Positions 43,744-52,212 of a stretch of DNA of 64,000 nucleotides are shown one piece after another; the first letter of the stretch is position 1; each line of letters begins with the position of its first letter. Location of the stretch: NCBI RefSeq assembly GCF_000264455.2, contig NC_017956.1:3516001-3580000 (forward strand), given 5' to 3'. The DNA comes from Tistrella mobilis KA081020-065 (lineage in GTDB: Bacteria > Pseudomonadota > Alphaproteobacteria > Tistrellales > Tistrellaceae). The translations under genes were made by a program, and so were the position numbers. The notes beneath the pieces are model-generated. The model made no database searches and was not told where the DNA came from. It was given only the letters and a program-made list of their open reading frames with translations.

Positions 43744-44612
43744 GCGCCATGGCTGAGACCCTCGACCGTTCCGCCGTGCCGGGTGGCACCGCCCGCATCG
43801 ATCGCCGTTTCGCGGCGCTGAAGGCCGAAGGCCGGGCCGGGCTGGTCACCTTCGTGACCGCGGGCGACCCCGATCTCGACACCGGCGCCCGGGTGCTGGC
43901 CGCGCTGGCCGAAGCGGGTGCCGACGTGATCGAGCTGGGCGTGCCCTTCACCGACCCGATGGCGGACGGCCCGGCGATCCAGCGGGCGGGGCTGCGTGCC
44001 CTCGCCGCAGGCGTCACCATGATCAAGGTGCTGGACATGGTCCGTGCCTTCCGGGCGACCGATACCGATACCCCCGTTATCCTGATGGGCTATTACAATC
44101 CGATCTACGCCTATGGTGCCGAGCGCTTCGCCGCCGATGCGATGGCCGCCGGCGTCGACGGGCTGATCGTGGTCGATCTGCCGGCCGAGGAAGAGGAGGA
44201 GCTGGTCCGCTTCACCGATCCCGCGGGTCTTGCCCTGGTCCGCCTGGTCGCCCCCACCACCTCGGTTGAGCGTCTGCCCTCGGTGGTCGGGCGGGCGAGC
44301 GGCTTCCTCTATTATGTCTCGATCACCGGCATCACCGGCACCGCCTCGGCAGACATCTCCAGGGTGGCACCGTCGGTCGCCCGGATTCGCGCGGCGAGCG
44401 AATTGCCGGTGGCGATCGGTTTCGGTATAAAGACTCCCGAACAGGCAGCCGCCTTCGCGGCGATCGGTGATGCCGTCGTGGTCGGCTCGGCGATCGTGCA
44501 GGAGGTCGAACAGGCGGTGGCCGACGGCGCGCCTGAAACCGCGCCGGACCGGGTCCGCGATCTGGTCAGCCGGCTGGCAGGCGGTGTGCAGAGCGCTGCC
44601 GCCCGCGCCTGA
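43740..44612 (+). CDS. trpA: tryptophan synthase alpha chain
   Basis: Cleaves indole-3-glycerol phosphate and passes indole to TrpB; 290 residues. Catalytic acids are in [20 protein letters not shown] and [10 protein letters not shown] region; the phosphate end has [13 protein letters not shown] 43740 overlaps the trpB stop and has GGGAG 7 bp upstream, so it is preferred over ATG 43749. Confidence 0.95.
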   Translation: MSAMAETLDRSAVPGGTARIDRRFAALKAEGRAGLVTFVTAGDPDLDTGARVLAALAEAGADVIELGVPFTDPMADGPAIQRAGLRALAAGVTMIKVLDMVRAFRATDTDTPVILMGYYNPIYAYGAERFAADAMAAGVDGLIVVDLPAEEEEELVRFTDPAGLALVRLVAPTTSVERLPSVVGRASGFLYYVSITGITGTASADISRVAPSVARIRAASELPVAIGFGIKTPEQAAAFAAIGDAVVVGSAIVQEVEQAVADGAPETAPDRVRDLVSRLAGGVQSAAARA

Positions 44613-44667
44613 CGGCGACGTCCGTGACCCGCCCCGCCCCAGGCATCCGAACGGAGACCCCAACCGC

Positions 44668-45687
44668 ATGAGCTGGCTGTCGAACTTCGTCCGTCCGAAG
44701 ATCCAGGCCCTGGTCCGCAAGCCCGACGCGACGCCGGACAATCTCTGGCACAAGTGCCCGTCCTGCGAGCAGATGATCTTCCACCGCGATCTGGTGGAAA
44801 ATCTGCATGTCTGCACCAATTGCGGACATCACATGCGCCTGCCGGCGAAGCAGCGGCTCGCCATGCTGTTCGACGACGGCGCCTATGACCGGATCGACAC
44901 CCCCAAGGTGACGGCCGATCCGCTGCGCTTCCGCGACCGCAAGCGCTATACCGACCGTCTGCGCGAGGCCCAGGCCAAGACCGACGAGACCGACGCCATC
45001 CAGGTGGGCGAGGGCCGCATCGGCGGCGTGCCGGCCGTGGCTGCGGTGTTCGATTTCGATTTCCTGGGCGGATCGATGGGCATGGGCGTGGGCGAAGGCC
45101 TGGTCAAGGCCGCCGCTGTCGCCGTGCAGAAGAAGCGTCCGCTGATCGTCTTCCCGGCCTCGGGCGGTGCCCGCATGCAGGAAGGCGCGCTGTCGCTGAT
45201 GCAGATGGCCCGCACCACGGTCGCCGTCGACCGGGTGAAGGAAGCCGGCCTGCCCTATGTCGTGGTCTTCACCGACCCGACCACCGGCGGCGTCACCGCC
45301 TCCTTCGCCATGATCGGCGACATCCACATCTCCGAACCCGGGGCCCTGATCGGCTTTGCCGGCCAGCGGGTGATCGAGACCACCATCCGCGAGGCCCTGC
45401 CCGAGGGCTTCCAGCGCGCCGAGTACCTGATGGAACACGGCATGCTCGACATGGTGGTGCCGCGCAACGCGCTGAAGGAAACGCTGGCCCGGACGCTGAA
45501 GCTGTTGCTGAAGCTGCCGCCGGTGGCAGCCCCCAAGCCCGGCACCGCGCTTGCGGAGCCGGTGACCAACACCGTCACCCCGCCGCGCAAGCCCGCCGGC
45601 AATGCCACGGCCAGGCCCGCCGAGGCGACACCGCGTGCCGAGCCCGCCCTGGGCACGGCTGCGACCGACGAGCCGCGCAAGGCCTGA
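44668..45687 (+). CDS. accD: acetyl-CoA carboxylase carboxyltransferase subunit beta
   Basis: Part of the complex that makes malonyl-CoA for fatty acids; 339 residues. The N-terminal zinc ribbon is KCPSCEQM and VCTNCGHHM. The carboxyltransferase core has [27 protein letters not shown] and [14 protein letters not shown], then [10 protein letters not shown]-terminal Pro/Ala-rich tail of about 50 residues has no conserved motif and varies between species. Start from CGCATG behind GGAGA. Confidence 0.96.
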   Translation: MSWLSNFVRPKIQALVRKPDATPDNLWHKCPSCEQMIFHRDLVENLHVCTNCGHHMRLPAKQRLAMLFDDGAYDRIDTPKVTADPLRFRDRKRYTDRLREAQAKTDETDAIQVGEGRIGGVPAVAAVFDFDFLGGSMGMGVGEGLVKAAAVAVQKKRPLIVFPASGGARMQEGALSLMQMARTTVAVDRVKEAGLPYVVVFTDPTTGGVTASFAMIGDIHISEPGALIGFAGQRVIETTIREALPEGFQRAEYLMEHGMLDMVVPRNALKETLARTLKLLLKLPPVAAPKPGTALAEPVTNTVTPPRKPAGNATARPAEATPRAEPALGTAATDEPRKA

Positions 45688-45693
45688 TACTGC

Positions 45694-45716
45694 GCCCGGG
45701 CCCCGAAGGCCCGGGT
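45694..45716 (+). terminator. hairpin between accD and folC
   Basis: GCCCGGGCC-N5-GGCCCGGGT, a 9-bp stem closing with one G-U pair, 6 bp after the accD stop. No T-run. Probably attenuates the transcript before folC. Confidence 0.45.
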
Positions 45717-45745
45717 GCCATCCGACGTGAAGGGGCTGCCGGCCC

Positions 45746-47083
45746 ATGGATGACAGCGCCACCATCCTCGACCGGCTGGGCCGGCTGCACGCGACCGAGA
45801 TCGAACTCGGTTTCGACCGGATCCTGCGTCTGCTCGCCGATCTCGGCAATCCGCAGGACCGGTTGCCGCCGGTCATCCATCTGGCCGGCACCAACGGCAA
45901 GGGCTCGGTGGTGGCCTGTCTCGGGGCGATCGCCCGCGCCGCCGGGCTCCGCGCCCATGCCTATACCTCGCCGCATCTGGTCCGCTTCCACGAACGCATC
46001 GCCCTTGGCGGCCGGCCGATTGCCGAACCGGTTCTGGCCCGGCTGCTGGCCCGGATCGAAGAGGTCAATGCCGGCCGCCCGATCACCTTCTTCGAAATCA
46101 CCACCGCGGCCGCCTTCCTCGCCTTCGCCGAAACCCCGGCCGATCTGGTGATCCTGGAAACCGGGCTCGGCGGGCGACTGGACGCCACCAACCTGGTCGC
46201 CCGGCCGGCCGCGGTCGGCATCACCCGCATTGCGCTCGACCACATGGAATTCCTGGGCGACACCCCGGCGCTGATCGCGGCCGAAAAGGCGGCGATCATC
46301 AAGCAGGGTCGCCCCGCCGCCACCGTCGCCCAGACGCCCGATGCCGCCGCCGTCATCCGTGCCGCCGCCCTGCGCATGCAGGCCCCCTTTACCGAAGGCG
46401 GCCGCGACTGGCAGGCCTCGCTCGACACGGACCGGCTGGTGATCAGCGGCGGCCCGGCTGCGGGCGCCTGGCCGCTGCCGGCCCTGATCGGCGACCACCA
46501 GGCCTGGAATGCCGGTCTCGCACTCACCCTCGCCCGGCTTGCCGCCGCGGACATACCGGCACTGGCGCCGCTCGGTCGGGCCGACGCCCTGGCCGAAGGG
46601 CTGCGCACCACCCGTCATCCCGGGCGGCTGCAGCCGGTGACGGCAGAGATCGCCCGGGCGCTGCCGGCGCTCGATCCGGCCGGTCGGCACGAGATCTGGA
46701 TCGATGGCGGCCATAATCCCGATGCGGTGGATGCGCTCGTCCGCCACACCCTGGGCCCCTGGTCGGACCGGCCGCTGCTGATGGTGCTGGGCCTGCTCGC
46801 CCGCAAGGATGCCACAGCCGTGATCGCGGGGCTCGCGCCGCTCGCCGGCCGGGTCCGGCTCGCGACCATCGCCATACCCGGTCATCCCTCGCATGACCCG
46901 GACATGCTGGCCGGTCTCGCCCGCCGGGCGGGGATCGACGCCGCCCCCGCCGCAGGCTGGCAGGCCGCGATCGCCGCCGCCGATCCCGACATCGCCCACC
47001 GCATCCTGATCTTCGGCTCGCTCTATCTGGTCGGCGATGTCCTCGCCGCCGTGGAAACCGCCGATGCCGAGGCTGCCGCCTGA
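45746..47083 (+). CDS. folC: bifunctional folylpolyglutamate / dihydrofolate synthase
   Basis: Adds glutamate to dihydropteroate and to folates; 445 residues, Mur-ligase fold. P-loop HLAGTNGKGSVVACLG, YTSPHLVRFHERI, the acid in LETGLGGRLDATN, TRIALDHMEFLGDT, and the C-terminal IDGGHNPDAVDALV. Usual neighbour of accD. Confidence 0.94.
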   Translation: MDDSATILDRLGRLHATEIELGFDRILRLLADLGNPQDRLPPVIHLAGTNGKGSVVACLGAIARAAGLRAHAYTSPHLVRFHERIALGGRPIAEPVLARLLARIEEVNAGRPITFFEITTAAAFLAFAETPADLVILETGLGGRLDATNLVARPAAVGITRIALDHMEFLGDTPALIAAEKAAIIKQGRPAATVAQTPDAAAVIRAAALRMQAPFTEGGRDWQASLDTDRLVISGGPAAGAWPLPALIGDHQAWNAGLALTLARLAAADIPALAPLGRADALAEGLRTTRHPGRLQPVTAEIARALPALDPAGRHEIWIDGGHNPDAVDALVRHTLGPWSDRPLLMVLGLLARKDATAVIAGLAPLAGRVRLATIAIPGHPSHDPDMLAGLARRAGIDAAPAAGWQAAIAAADPDIAHRILIFGSLYLVGDVLAAVETADAEAAA

Positions 47084-47116
47084 CCCGTGCCCGATCTCCG
47101 TTCAGGATCTGCATCC

Positions 47117-48007
47117 ATGACTGCCATACCCGCCTTTTCCGTCGCCGATCTGGGGCACGTCGCCATCGCCCATGCCCTGCTGCCGGCAGACCGGCCCGGC
47201 GGGCTGCCGGTGGTGTTCGTCCACGGGCTGTCGATGCAGGGGCCTGAATGGCCTGCGGCCTTCCTGGACGAGCTTGGTGCAGACCATCCGATCCTGCTGC
47301 TCGACAATCGCGATGCCGGGCTCTCTTCCGCCTTCGGACCGGTGGTGCTGGGAGAGCCGGACGCCCCGCCGCCCCAGGCCTACGACCTGTTCGACATGGC
47401 CCGCGACGTCATCGCCCTGCTCGACCGTCTGGGCCTCGATCGGGTGCATCTGGTCGGCTATTCGATGGGTGGGCGGATCACCCAGATCATCGCCGCCACT
47501 GAGCCGGCCCGCGTGGCCTCGCTCACCTGCCTGTCATCGACCGGCGGCCGCCGGCAGGTGGAAGCGAAGGCCGATGTCCGCGACGCCCTGGGCGCCGCCC
47601 GGGCGGAACGCCTGCTCCATGCCCCCGATATCGAGCTGTTCGTCGCCCAGTCCCGCCTGCTCGACGGCACGGCCCTTCAGGCGTCCGACGACGAGCACCG
47701 GCGGCGGATCACGCAGGCGGTCACCCGCAGCTACCGGCCGCTCGGCACCGGCCGCCAGATGGCGGCGATCGAGAGCACGATGGATCGCCGCGAACTGCTG
47801 GGCCGCATCACATGCCCCACCCTGTTCATCCACGGCACCGCCGACCCGGTGGTGGCGCTGGACCGGGCGCGGGAAGGTGTAGAGCGGATCCCGAATGCCC
47901 GCCTGCACGTCATCGAGGGGCTGGGTCATCTGATCACCGAGGCGGCGACGCCACTGTTCCTCGCCCCACTCGCCGCCCATATCCGGACCGCGGAAGCGAC
48001 CGGTTGA
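47117..48007 (+). CDS. alpha/beta-fold hydrolase
   Basis: A 296-residue hydrolase. FVHGLSMQG is the oxyanion part, GYSMGGRI holds the nucleophile serine, HGTADPVV the acid, and EGLGHLIT the histidine. Substrate unknown. ATG 47117 is used; GTG 47087 is possible. It ends directly against the stop of the convergent cyclase-DUF429 gene with no space, so there is no room for a terminator. It opens the accessory block between folC and trxA. Confidence 0.88.
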   Translation: MTAIPAFSVADLGHVAIAHALLPADRPGGLPVVFVHGLSMQGPEWPAAFLDELGADHPILLLDNRDAGLSSAFGPVVLGEPDAPPPQAYDLFDMARDVIALLDRLGLDRVHLVGYSMGGRITQIIAATEPARVASLTCLSSTGGRRQVEAKADVRDALGAARAERLLHAPDIELFVAQSRLLDGTALQASDDEHRRRITQAVTRSYRPLGTGRQMAAIESTMDRRELLGRITCPTLFIHGTADPVVALDRAREGVERIPNARLHVIEGLGHLITEAATPLFLAPLAAHIRTAEATG

Positions 48008-50353
48008 TCACGAAAAACTGTCCTCGGGCAGTTTCAGCTCGGCCGGGGACTGCCCCAGGATCCAGCCCTCCACGGTCGTGACCGGCGCCAGCCGCGGCTC
48101 TCCCGTGGGTCGGGCCCCGGCCAGCACCTGCAGCATGCCCATCAGCCCGACCACGGCATCGAACTGGTCCTCGCCCCGGGCACCATTGCCGAAGCCGTCA
48201 CCCAGTTCGGCAACCAGCGGCATGTCGATGACGAAATCCAGCCGGCGTGCCGCTTCCATCAGTGTCGCGGCATTGGCGGCACGATCGTTGCGGTTGCGCT
48301 TGCTGCCCCGGCCATTGGCCGCCTGACGGCCCAGCCGTACCCCCAGATGGCGATGGAAGGCCGCCGGATAGGCCTCGACCACGGTAACGGTATGGCGGGC
48401 GACCAGTTCGCCCAGCCGGCCATCGAAGGGCCAGAGCCCCAGATCCAGCCCCGCGCGGCGGGCCGGGATCAGCAGATGCCGCCAGACATGGGCGGCCGCA
48501 CGGCCGACCTGGGCGGGGCCCATGGTCCAGAACAGCGGGGCCGCCGCCCGACGGGCGATGGTCGCATGCTCGCAGATCCGCCGCAGATCGTCGGGCCCGT
48601 CCAGCCCCAGCCGGCGGGCAAGCTCGGCCGGGCCGCCCTGCCCCTGCCCCGGGCGGCGCGGAAAGAACGGCCGCTCGGGCGAAATCTCCTCGGGCCGGGC
48701 CGCCGGCTCAAGCCCTTCGGGCGCGGCCGCGAAGCGGTCGAGGGCGTCGGAGAAGCGTTCGGCCCGGAGCAGCCCGGCATAGGCCGCCGGCAGGCCCAGC
48801 ACCACGTCCAGCCCCAGCAGCACCCGCCCACCCCGGCTACGTCCACCCCGGGCACGCTCGATCAGCCGGGTGATCAGGCTGTCGACCGGCCCCACCGGTT
48901 CCGGGACACCCGCGGCATAGCGGCCATCCTCCATCCGCGTCGCCACCGCCATCCAGCGCTTGCGGGCATCGACGCTCCAATCGGCATGAACCACCAGATC
49001 GGGCGGCACGGGGCAGGGCGGCCCGCCCGCATCGGTGCCGGCAGCCAGGGCCAGGCGGTTGGCGGCAGGCGCCGGGGTGAACACCTCCTGTTCCCGCGCC
49101 GAGCCGCGCAGCTGCACCCGGCCCAGCGACCGCCAGGCGGCGGTGGCCCTGGCGGCAAAGGTGCCACTGGCGATGATCCGGTGGCCAAGCGTCTTGCTCA
49201 AATCCTCCAGCCGCGCCGCCTCGTTGATCGACCGGTCGATGGCGGTGAACTGCAGCCGTTCGGCGGTGCCGATATTGCCGAACATCACCCGCCCCAGATG
49301 CAGGCCGATGCCGAAATCGACCCGCGGCTCGCCCTCGGCCGCGCGTTCGCGGTTCCACAACTCCAGCCGGCGCTCGGCATCGCGCGCCGCCGCAAGCGCC
49401 GCATCGCAGGCCGCCTCCACCTCGTCGCCATAGACCGCCAGCGGGAAGATCGCGAGCACGCTGTCGCCCATCAGCGACAGCACTTCGCCCCCCGCGCCCA
49501 GCACCGGTTCGGCCGCGCATTCGAAATAGCGGTTCACCAGTTCCATGAACCGGCCGACGCCCAGCCGCTCGGCCATGGCGGTGGACCCGCGCAGATCCGA
49601 CAGAAAGATCGCCGCCGGAATCAACTCGCCGTCGCCGCGGCGGATCTGGCCCGACAACACCCGCCGACCGGCATGCTGGCCCAGATAGGTCATCGCCACC
49701 GTATCCGATACCTGGGCCGTGAAGGCCAGCCGGCAGGCTGCCGCCAGATGCACCTGCAGGGCCGAAAGGATGGCCAGATCGCGATCACTGAACCCGTCGG
49801 GTGCGTCGGCGGCCCACGAGGCGAGCACGCCGTTGCCGCCAAGCCCGCTGCCGAAGGCGGTGGCGGTGGCGACATAGTCGGTCATGCCCTCCGCGACCAG
49901 ATCCTCGAACAGCGCGAATTCCCGGCTCGCCTCGGGCCCGGTCAGCCGGCGGCGCATCCAGTGCATGTCGTGGGTCAGCATGTAGTTGAGCGGCGACCGC
50001 TGCCAGGCCTCGGACACGCCGGTCAGGCCATGTGCCATCACCATGCGCTCCACCGGCTGCCCGGCCTGCCAGAAGAAGGACACGGCCGCAATCAGCGGAT
50101 GGAGGGTCCGGAAAGCGAGATACACCCGGCGAACCGGCAGACCGGCCTCGACCAGGCTGCGGTTCATGCCGTCGAAGACCTGCTCAAAACTTCCGGCCTG
50201 GATCAGATCCCCGGCCATCCGCCCCGCGACCGTCGCGACGACGGCGGCAGCCTCTGCATCCAGCGGCATCGATGCGGGCAGGCGCAGCTGCAGGCGTCCC
50301 ATCACGTCGTCGCGGCTGCGGGGGGCGACGTCACGGCGACTGCGATCGGGCAT
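48008..50353 (-). CDS. class III nucleotide cyclase fused to DUF429 domain
   Basis: A 781-residue two-part protein. Residues about 30-235 form an N-terminal sensory region. Residues about 245-425 form a class III cyclase: metal aspartates Asp253 (FLSDLRGST) and Asp297 (SLMGDSVLAIFP), and transition-state Asn377 and Arg381 (INEAARLE). The lysine that usually selects adenine is Ser293. After a Pro-rich joint (425-452), residues 452-781 form a complete DUF429 domain, a predicted RNase-H-fold nuclease: VVHADWSVDARKRWMAVA, EISPERPFFPRRPG, APLFWTMGPAQVG, LWPFDG, EAYPAAFHRHLG, ELGDGFG, EDQFDAVVGLMGML and VEGWILGQ. No stop or ribosome-binding site divides them. The start overlaps the Mur-ligase-like gene by 23 bp. 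Confidence 0.85.
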   Translation of the reverse strand: MPDRSRRDVAPRSRDDVMGRLQLRLPASMPLDAEAAAVVATVAGRMAGDLIQAGSFEQVFDGMNRSLVEAGLPVRRVYLAFRTLHPLIAAVSFFWQAGQPVERMVMAHGLTGVSEAWQRSPLNYMLTHDMHWMRRRLTGPEASREFALFEDLVAEGMTDYVATATAFGSGLGGNGVLASWAADAPDGFSDRDLAILSALQVHLAAACRLAFTAQVSDTVAMTYLGQHAGRRVLSGQIRRGDGELIPAAIFLSDLRGSTAMAERLGVGRFMELVNRYFECAAEPVLGAGGEVLSLMGDSVLAIFPLAVYGDEVEAACDAALAAARDAERRLELWNRERAAEGEPRVDFGIGLHLGRVMFGNIGTAERLQFTAIDRSINEAARLEDLSKTLGHRIIASGTFAARATAAWRSLGRVQLRGSAREQEVFTPAPAANRLALAAGTDAGGPPCPVPPDLVVHADWSVDARKRWMAVATRMEDGRYAAGVPEPVGPVDSLITRLIERARGGRSRGGRVLLGLDVVLGLPAAYAGLLRAERFSDALDRFAAAPEGLEPAARPEEISPERPFFPRRPGQGQGGPAELARRLGLDGPDDLRRICEHATIARRAAAPLFWTMGPAQVGRAAAHVWRHLLIPARRAGLDLGLWPFDGRLGELVARHTVTVVEAYPAAFHRHLGVRLGRQAANGRGSKRNRNDRAANAATLMEAARRLDFVIDMPLVAELGDGFGNGARGEDQFDAVVGLMGMLQVLAGARPTGEPRLAPVTTVEGWILGQSPAELKLPEDSFS

Positions 50354-51653
50354 CGGCTCCGGTCCTGATGGCGGCGCGCACAAGGCGCAGGAAGGTCTGG
50401 GTGCCGACCGCAAGCACGGGGGCCGCATCGGCACCGCCGGTATCGTACAGCAGCCGGACCATGGCCGGCACGTCGTCATGATCGATGGGCCCGTAAAGCG
50501 GCGCGTCCGGCCCCTGTCCCAGCCGGGCCGCCAGCCGGCGATGCACGCCCGGACCATGAACCAGCGGCCCGCGCCGCCCCTGAAGCACCACGCCGTGGGC
50601 AGGAAGCCCCGCTATGGCAAGCGCGTCGATCAGCCCGTCGACATCCTTGTCGTCGGTGACCGACAGCAGGACCCGCCAGCCCGCCTGCCCCAGCCGGGCA
50701 AGGCGTCCGGCATCCAGGCTCGCCGCCTGCACCGCCGCCTCCCAGCCGATCTCGCGCCCGTCTGCGGTCGTGGCTCGCCCCCAGGAGGGCACCGAAGCCG
50801 CCATCCGGTCCAGCGCCTCGGCGACCACGGCTGCCATGGGGTCGATCTCGTCGGCCACAAGCGCCGCACGGGCCAGCGCCAGATCCTGGCGCAGCCAGCC
50901 CGGCCGGTCATCGGCCGCATCGACCGGCGGCGCCCCGACGACCAGAGCATCGGCAAGACGGATCCCCGCGTCCCTGCCGGTCCTGGCGGCGGTGGCGGTC
51001 AGAATGGTCCGGCCGCACCGCCCATGGATGTCGAGCTTCTCGGCCGCGACATCGGCGAGTGTCGGCCCCAGCCGGTCCAGATGTTCAGGCAGGATCGCGG
51101 TCACTACGCCGATCCGCGCCCGAAGCCGGCCGGCCTCGTCATGGGCAGCGCCCCGGCCGGTTTCGATCACCAGCCGGTCGGCCCCGACCTCCCGCGCATG
51201 GGACAGGGCGATGGCCAGGAACTGGCCGAAGGGCGACAAGGCCTCGCCCGCCGGCAAACCGGCGGCCAGGGCCTCGAATTGCGGGGCGAGCGCCGCATGG
51301 TGGCGCAGGAAATCCTCCGCCCCGATCACCGCGCCGTCCAGGCGGATGCGGTCGAGCGCGGTGGTCTCTTCGGGCGAGGTGAACAGCAGGGTCCGGCGGC
51401 CGGCGGCCGTCTCCCCCGCCGCGATCAACCGGGCGGTACTGCCCTTGCCCTTCGATCCCGTCACCAGGATCACCCGGTCCGGATCGGGCATCAGCCCGGC
51501 GGCGGCGATCAGCCCCAGCAGCCGGTCCGGCCGGCGCAGATCCCGGTCGAAGCCCGGTCTGGCCGGACGTGCCGCCATGGCACCGGCATAGATCGCATCC
51601 AGCGCGCATCCCGTCGCGGCACCGGGGTCGGGCGCCGCAGGACCGCCGGACAA
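50331..51653 (-). CDS. Mur-ligase/FolC-like ATP-dependent ligase
   Basis: A protein of about 440 residues with Mur-ligase fold. The P-loop is LVTGSKGKGSTARLIA, then LFTSPEETTALDRIRLDG, the block VIETGRGAAHDEAGRLRA where FolC has ETGLGGRLDATN, and TAILPEHLDRLGPTLADVAA in the place of the metal histidine. The C-terminal third (KDVDGLIDALAIAGLPAHGV) resembles the third Mur domain. It is not the housekeeping FolC, which is at 45746. CapB or cyanophycin-type activity is possible. The start is unsure: homology begins before ATG 51578, and TTG 51653 lies right after a hairpin. It overlaps the cyclase-DUF429 gene. Confidence 0.72.
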   Translation of the reverse strand: MSGGPAAPDPGAATGCALDAIYAGAMAARPARPGFDRDLRRPDRLLGLIAAAGLMPDPDRVILVTGSKGKGSTARLIAAGETAAGRRTLLFTSPEETTALDRIRLDGAVIGAEDFLRHHAALAPQFEALAAGLPAGEALSPFGQFLAIALSHAREVGADRLVIETGRGAAHDEAGRLRARIGVVTAILPEHLDRLGPTLADVAAEKLDIHGRCGRTILTATAARTGRDAGIRLADALVVGAPPVDAADDRPGWLRQDLALARAALVADEIDPMAAVVAEALDRMAASVPSWGRATTADGREIGWEAAVQAASLDAGRLARLGQAGWRVLLSVTDDKDVDGLIDALAIAGLPAHGVVLQGRRGPLVHGPGVHRRLAARLGQGPDAPLYGPIDHDDVPAMVRLLYDTGGADAAPVLAVGTQTFLRLVRAAIRTGADARSQSP

Positions 51654-51655
51654 AG

Positions 51656-51693
51656 CGAAGCCCGCACCGCCCCCGGGGACGATGCGGGCTTCG
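51656..51693 (-). terminator. hairpin after trxA
   Basis: CGAAGCCCGCA / TGCGGGCTTCG, a perfect 11-bp stem with a 16-nt loop, 31 bp after the trxA stop, then CTTTG. It separates trxA from the Mur-ligase-like gene, whose possible TTG start lies directly behind it. Confidence 0.6.
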
Positions 51694-51724
51694 ACAGCGT
51701 TTCCGGCAGGACCGGAAGCGGAAG

Positions 51725-52048
51725 TCAGCCGACGACCGACTTGATCCACTTCGCCAGATCGCTCTTCTGCATCGCGCCGACCTTGGTCGCCGCGATCTGG
51801 CCGCCCTTGAAGACCATCAGGGTCGGAATGCCGCGCACACCGTATTTCGACGGGGTCTGCGGGTTGTGGTCGATGTTCAGCTTGGCGATGGTGACCTTGC
51901 CGTCGAATTCCTTCGACAGGTCTTCCAGCGCCGGAGCGATCATCCGGCAGGGGCCGCACCACTCGGCCCAATAGTCGACCAGGACGGGCGTTTCGGACTT
52001 CAGCACATCCTGCTCGAACGAGCTGTCGGTGACGGTGGCGATGGCCAT
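51725..52048 (-). CDS. trxA: thioredoxin
   Basis: A 107-residue cytosolic disulfide reductase. Active site WAEWCGPCRM, the buried acid in DYWAEW, the cis-proline in RGIPTLMVFKGG. ATG 52048 is the family start. It follows addA at 164 bp on the same strand, the usual place in alphaproteobacteria. Confidence 0.97.
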   Translation of the reverse strand: MAIATVTDSSFEQDVLKSETPVLVDYWAEWCGPCRMIAPALEDLSKEFDGKVTIAKLNIDHNPQTPSKYGVRGIPTLMVFKGGQIAATKVGAMQKSDLAKWIKSVVG

Positions 52049-52212
52049 GGGAGTTGTCCCCTCAAATCGTGAGCGGCCGCGGAGGCCGGCGGAAGCCGGC
52101 ACGACGAGGCCGGCGGGCACGCTTGGCTCAATGTAGAAAGCCGCGCGAAGACGGTCAAGCACACCGACCTTTGCGTCGGATGCACGGCGGCAATCCGTTG
52201 ATCGGGCGCAAT

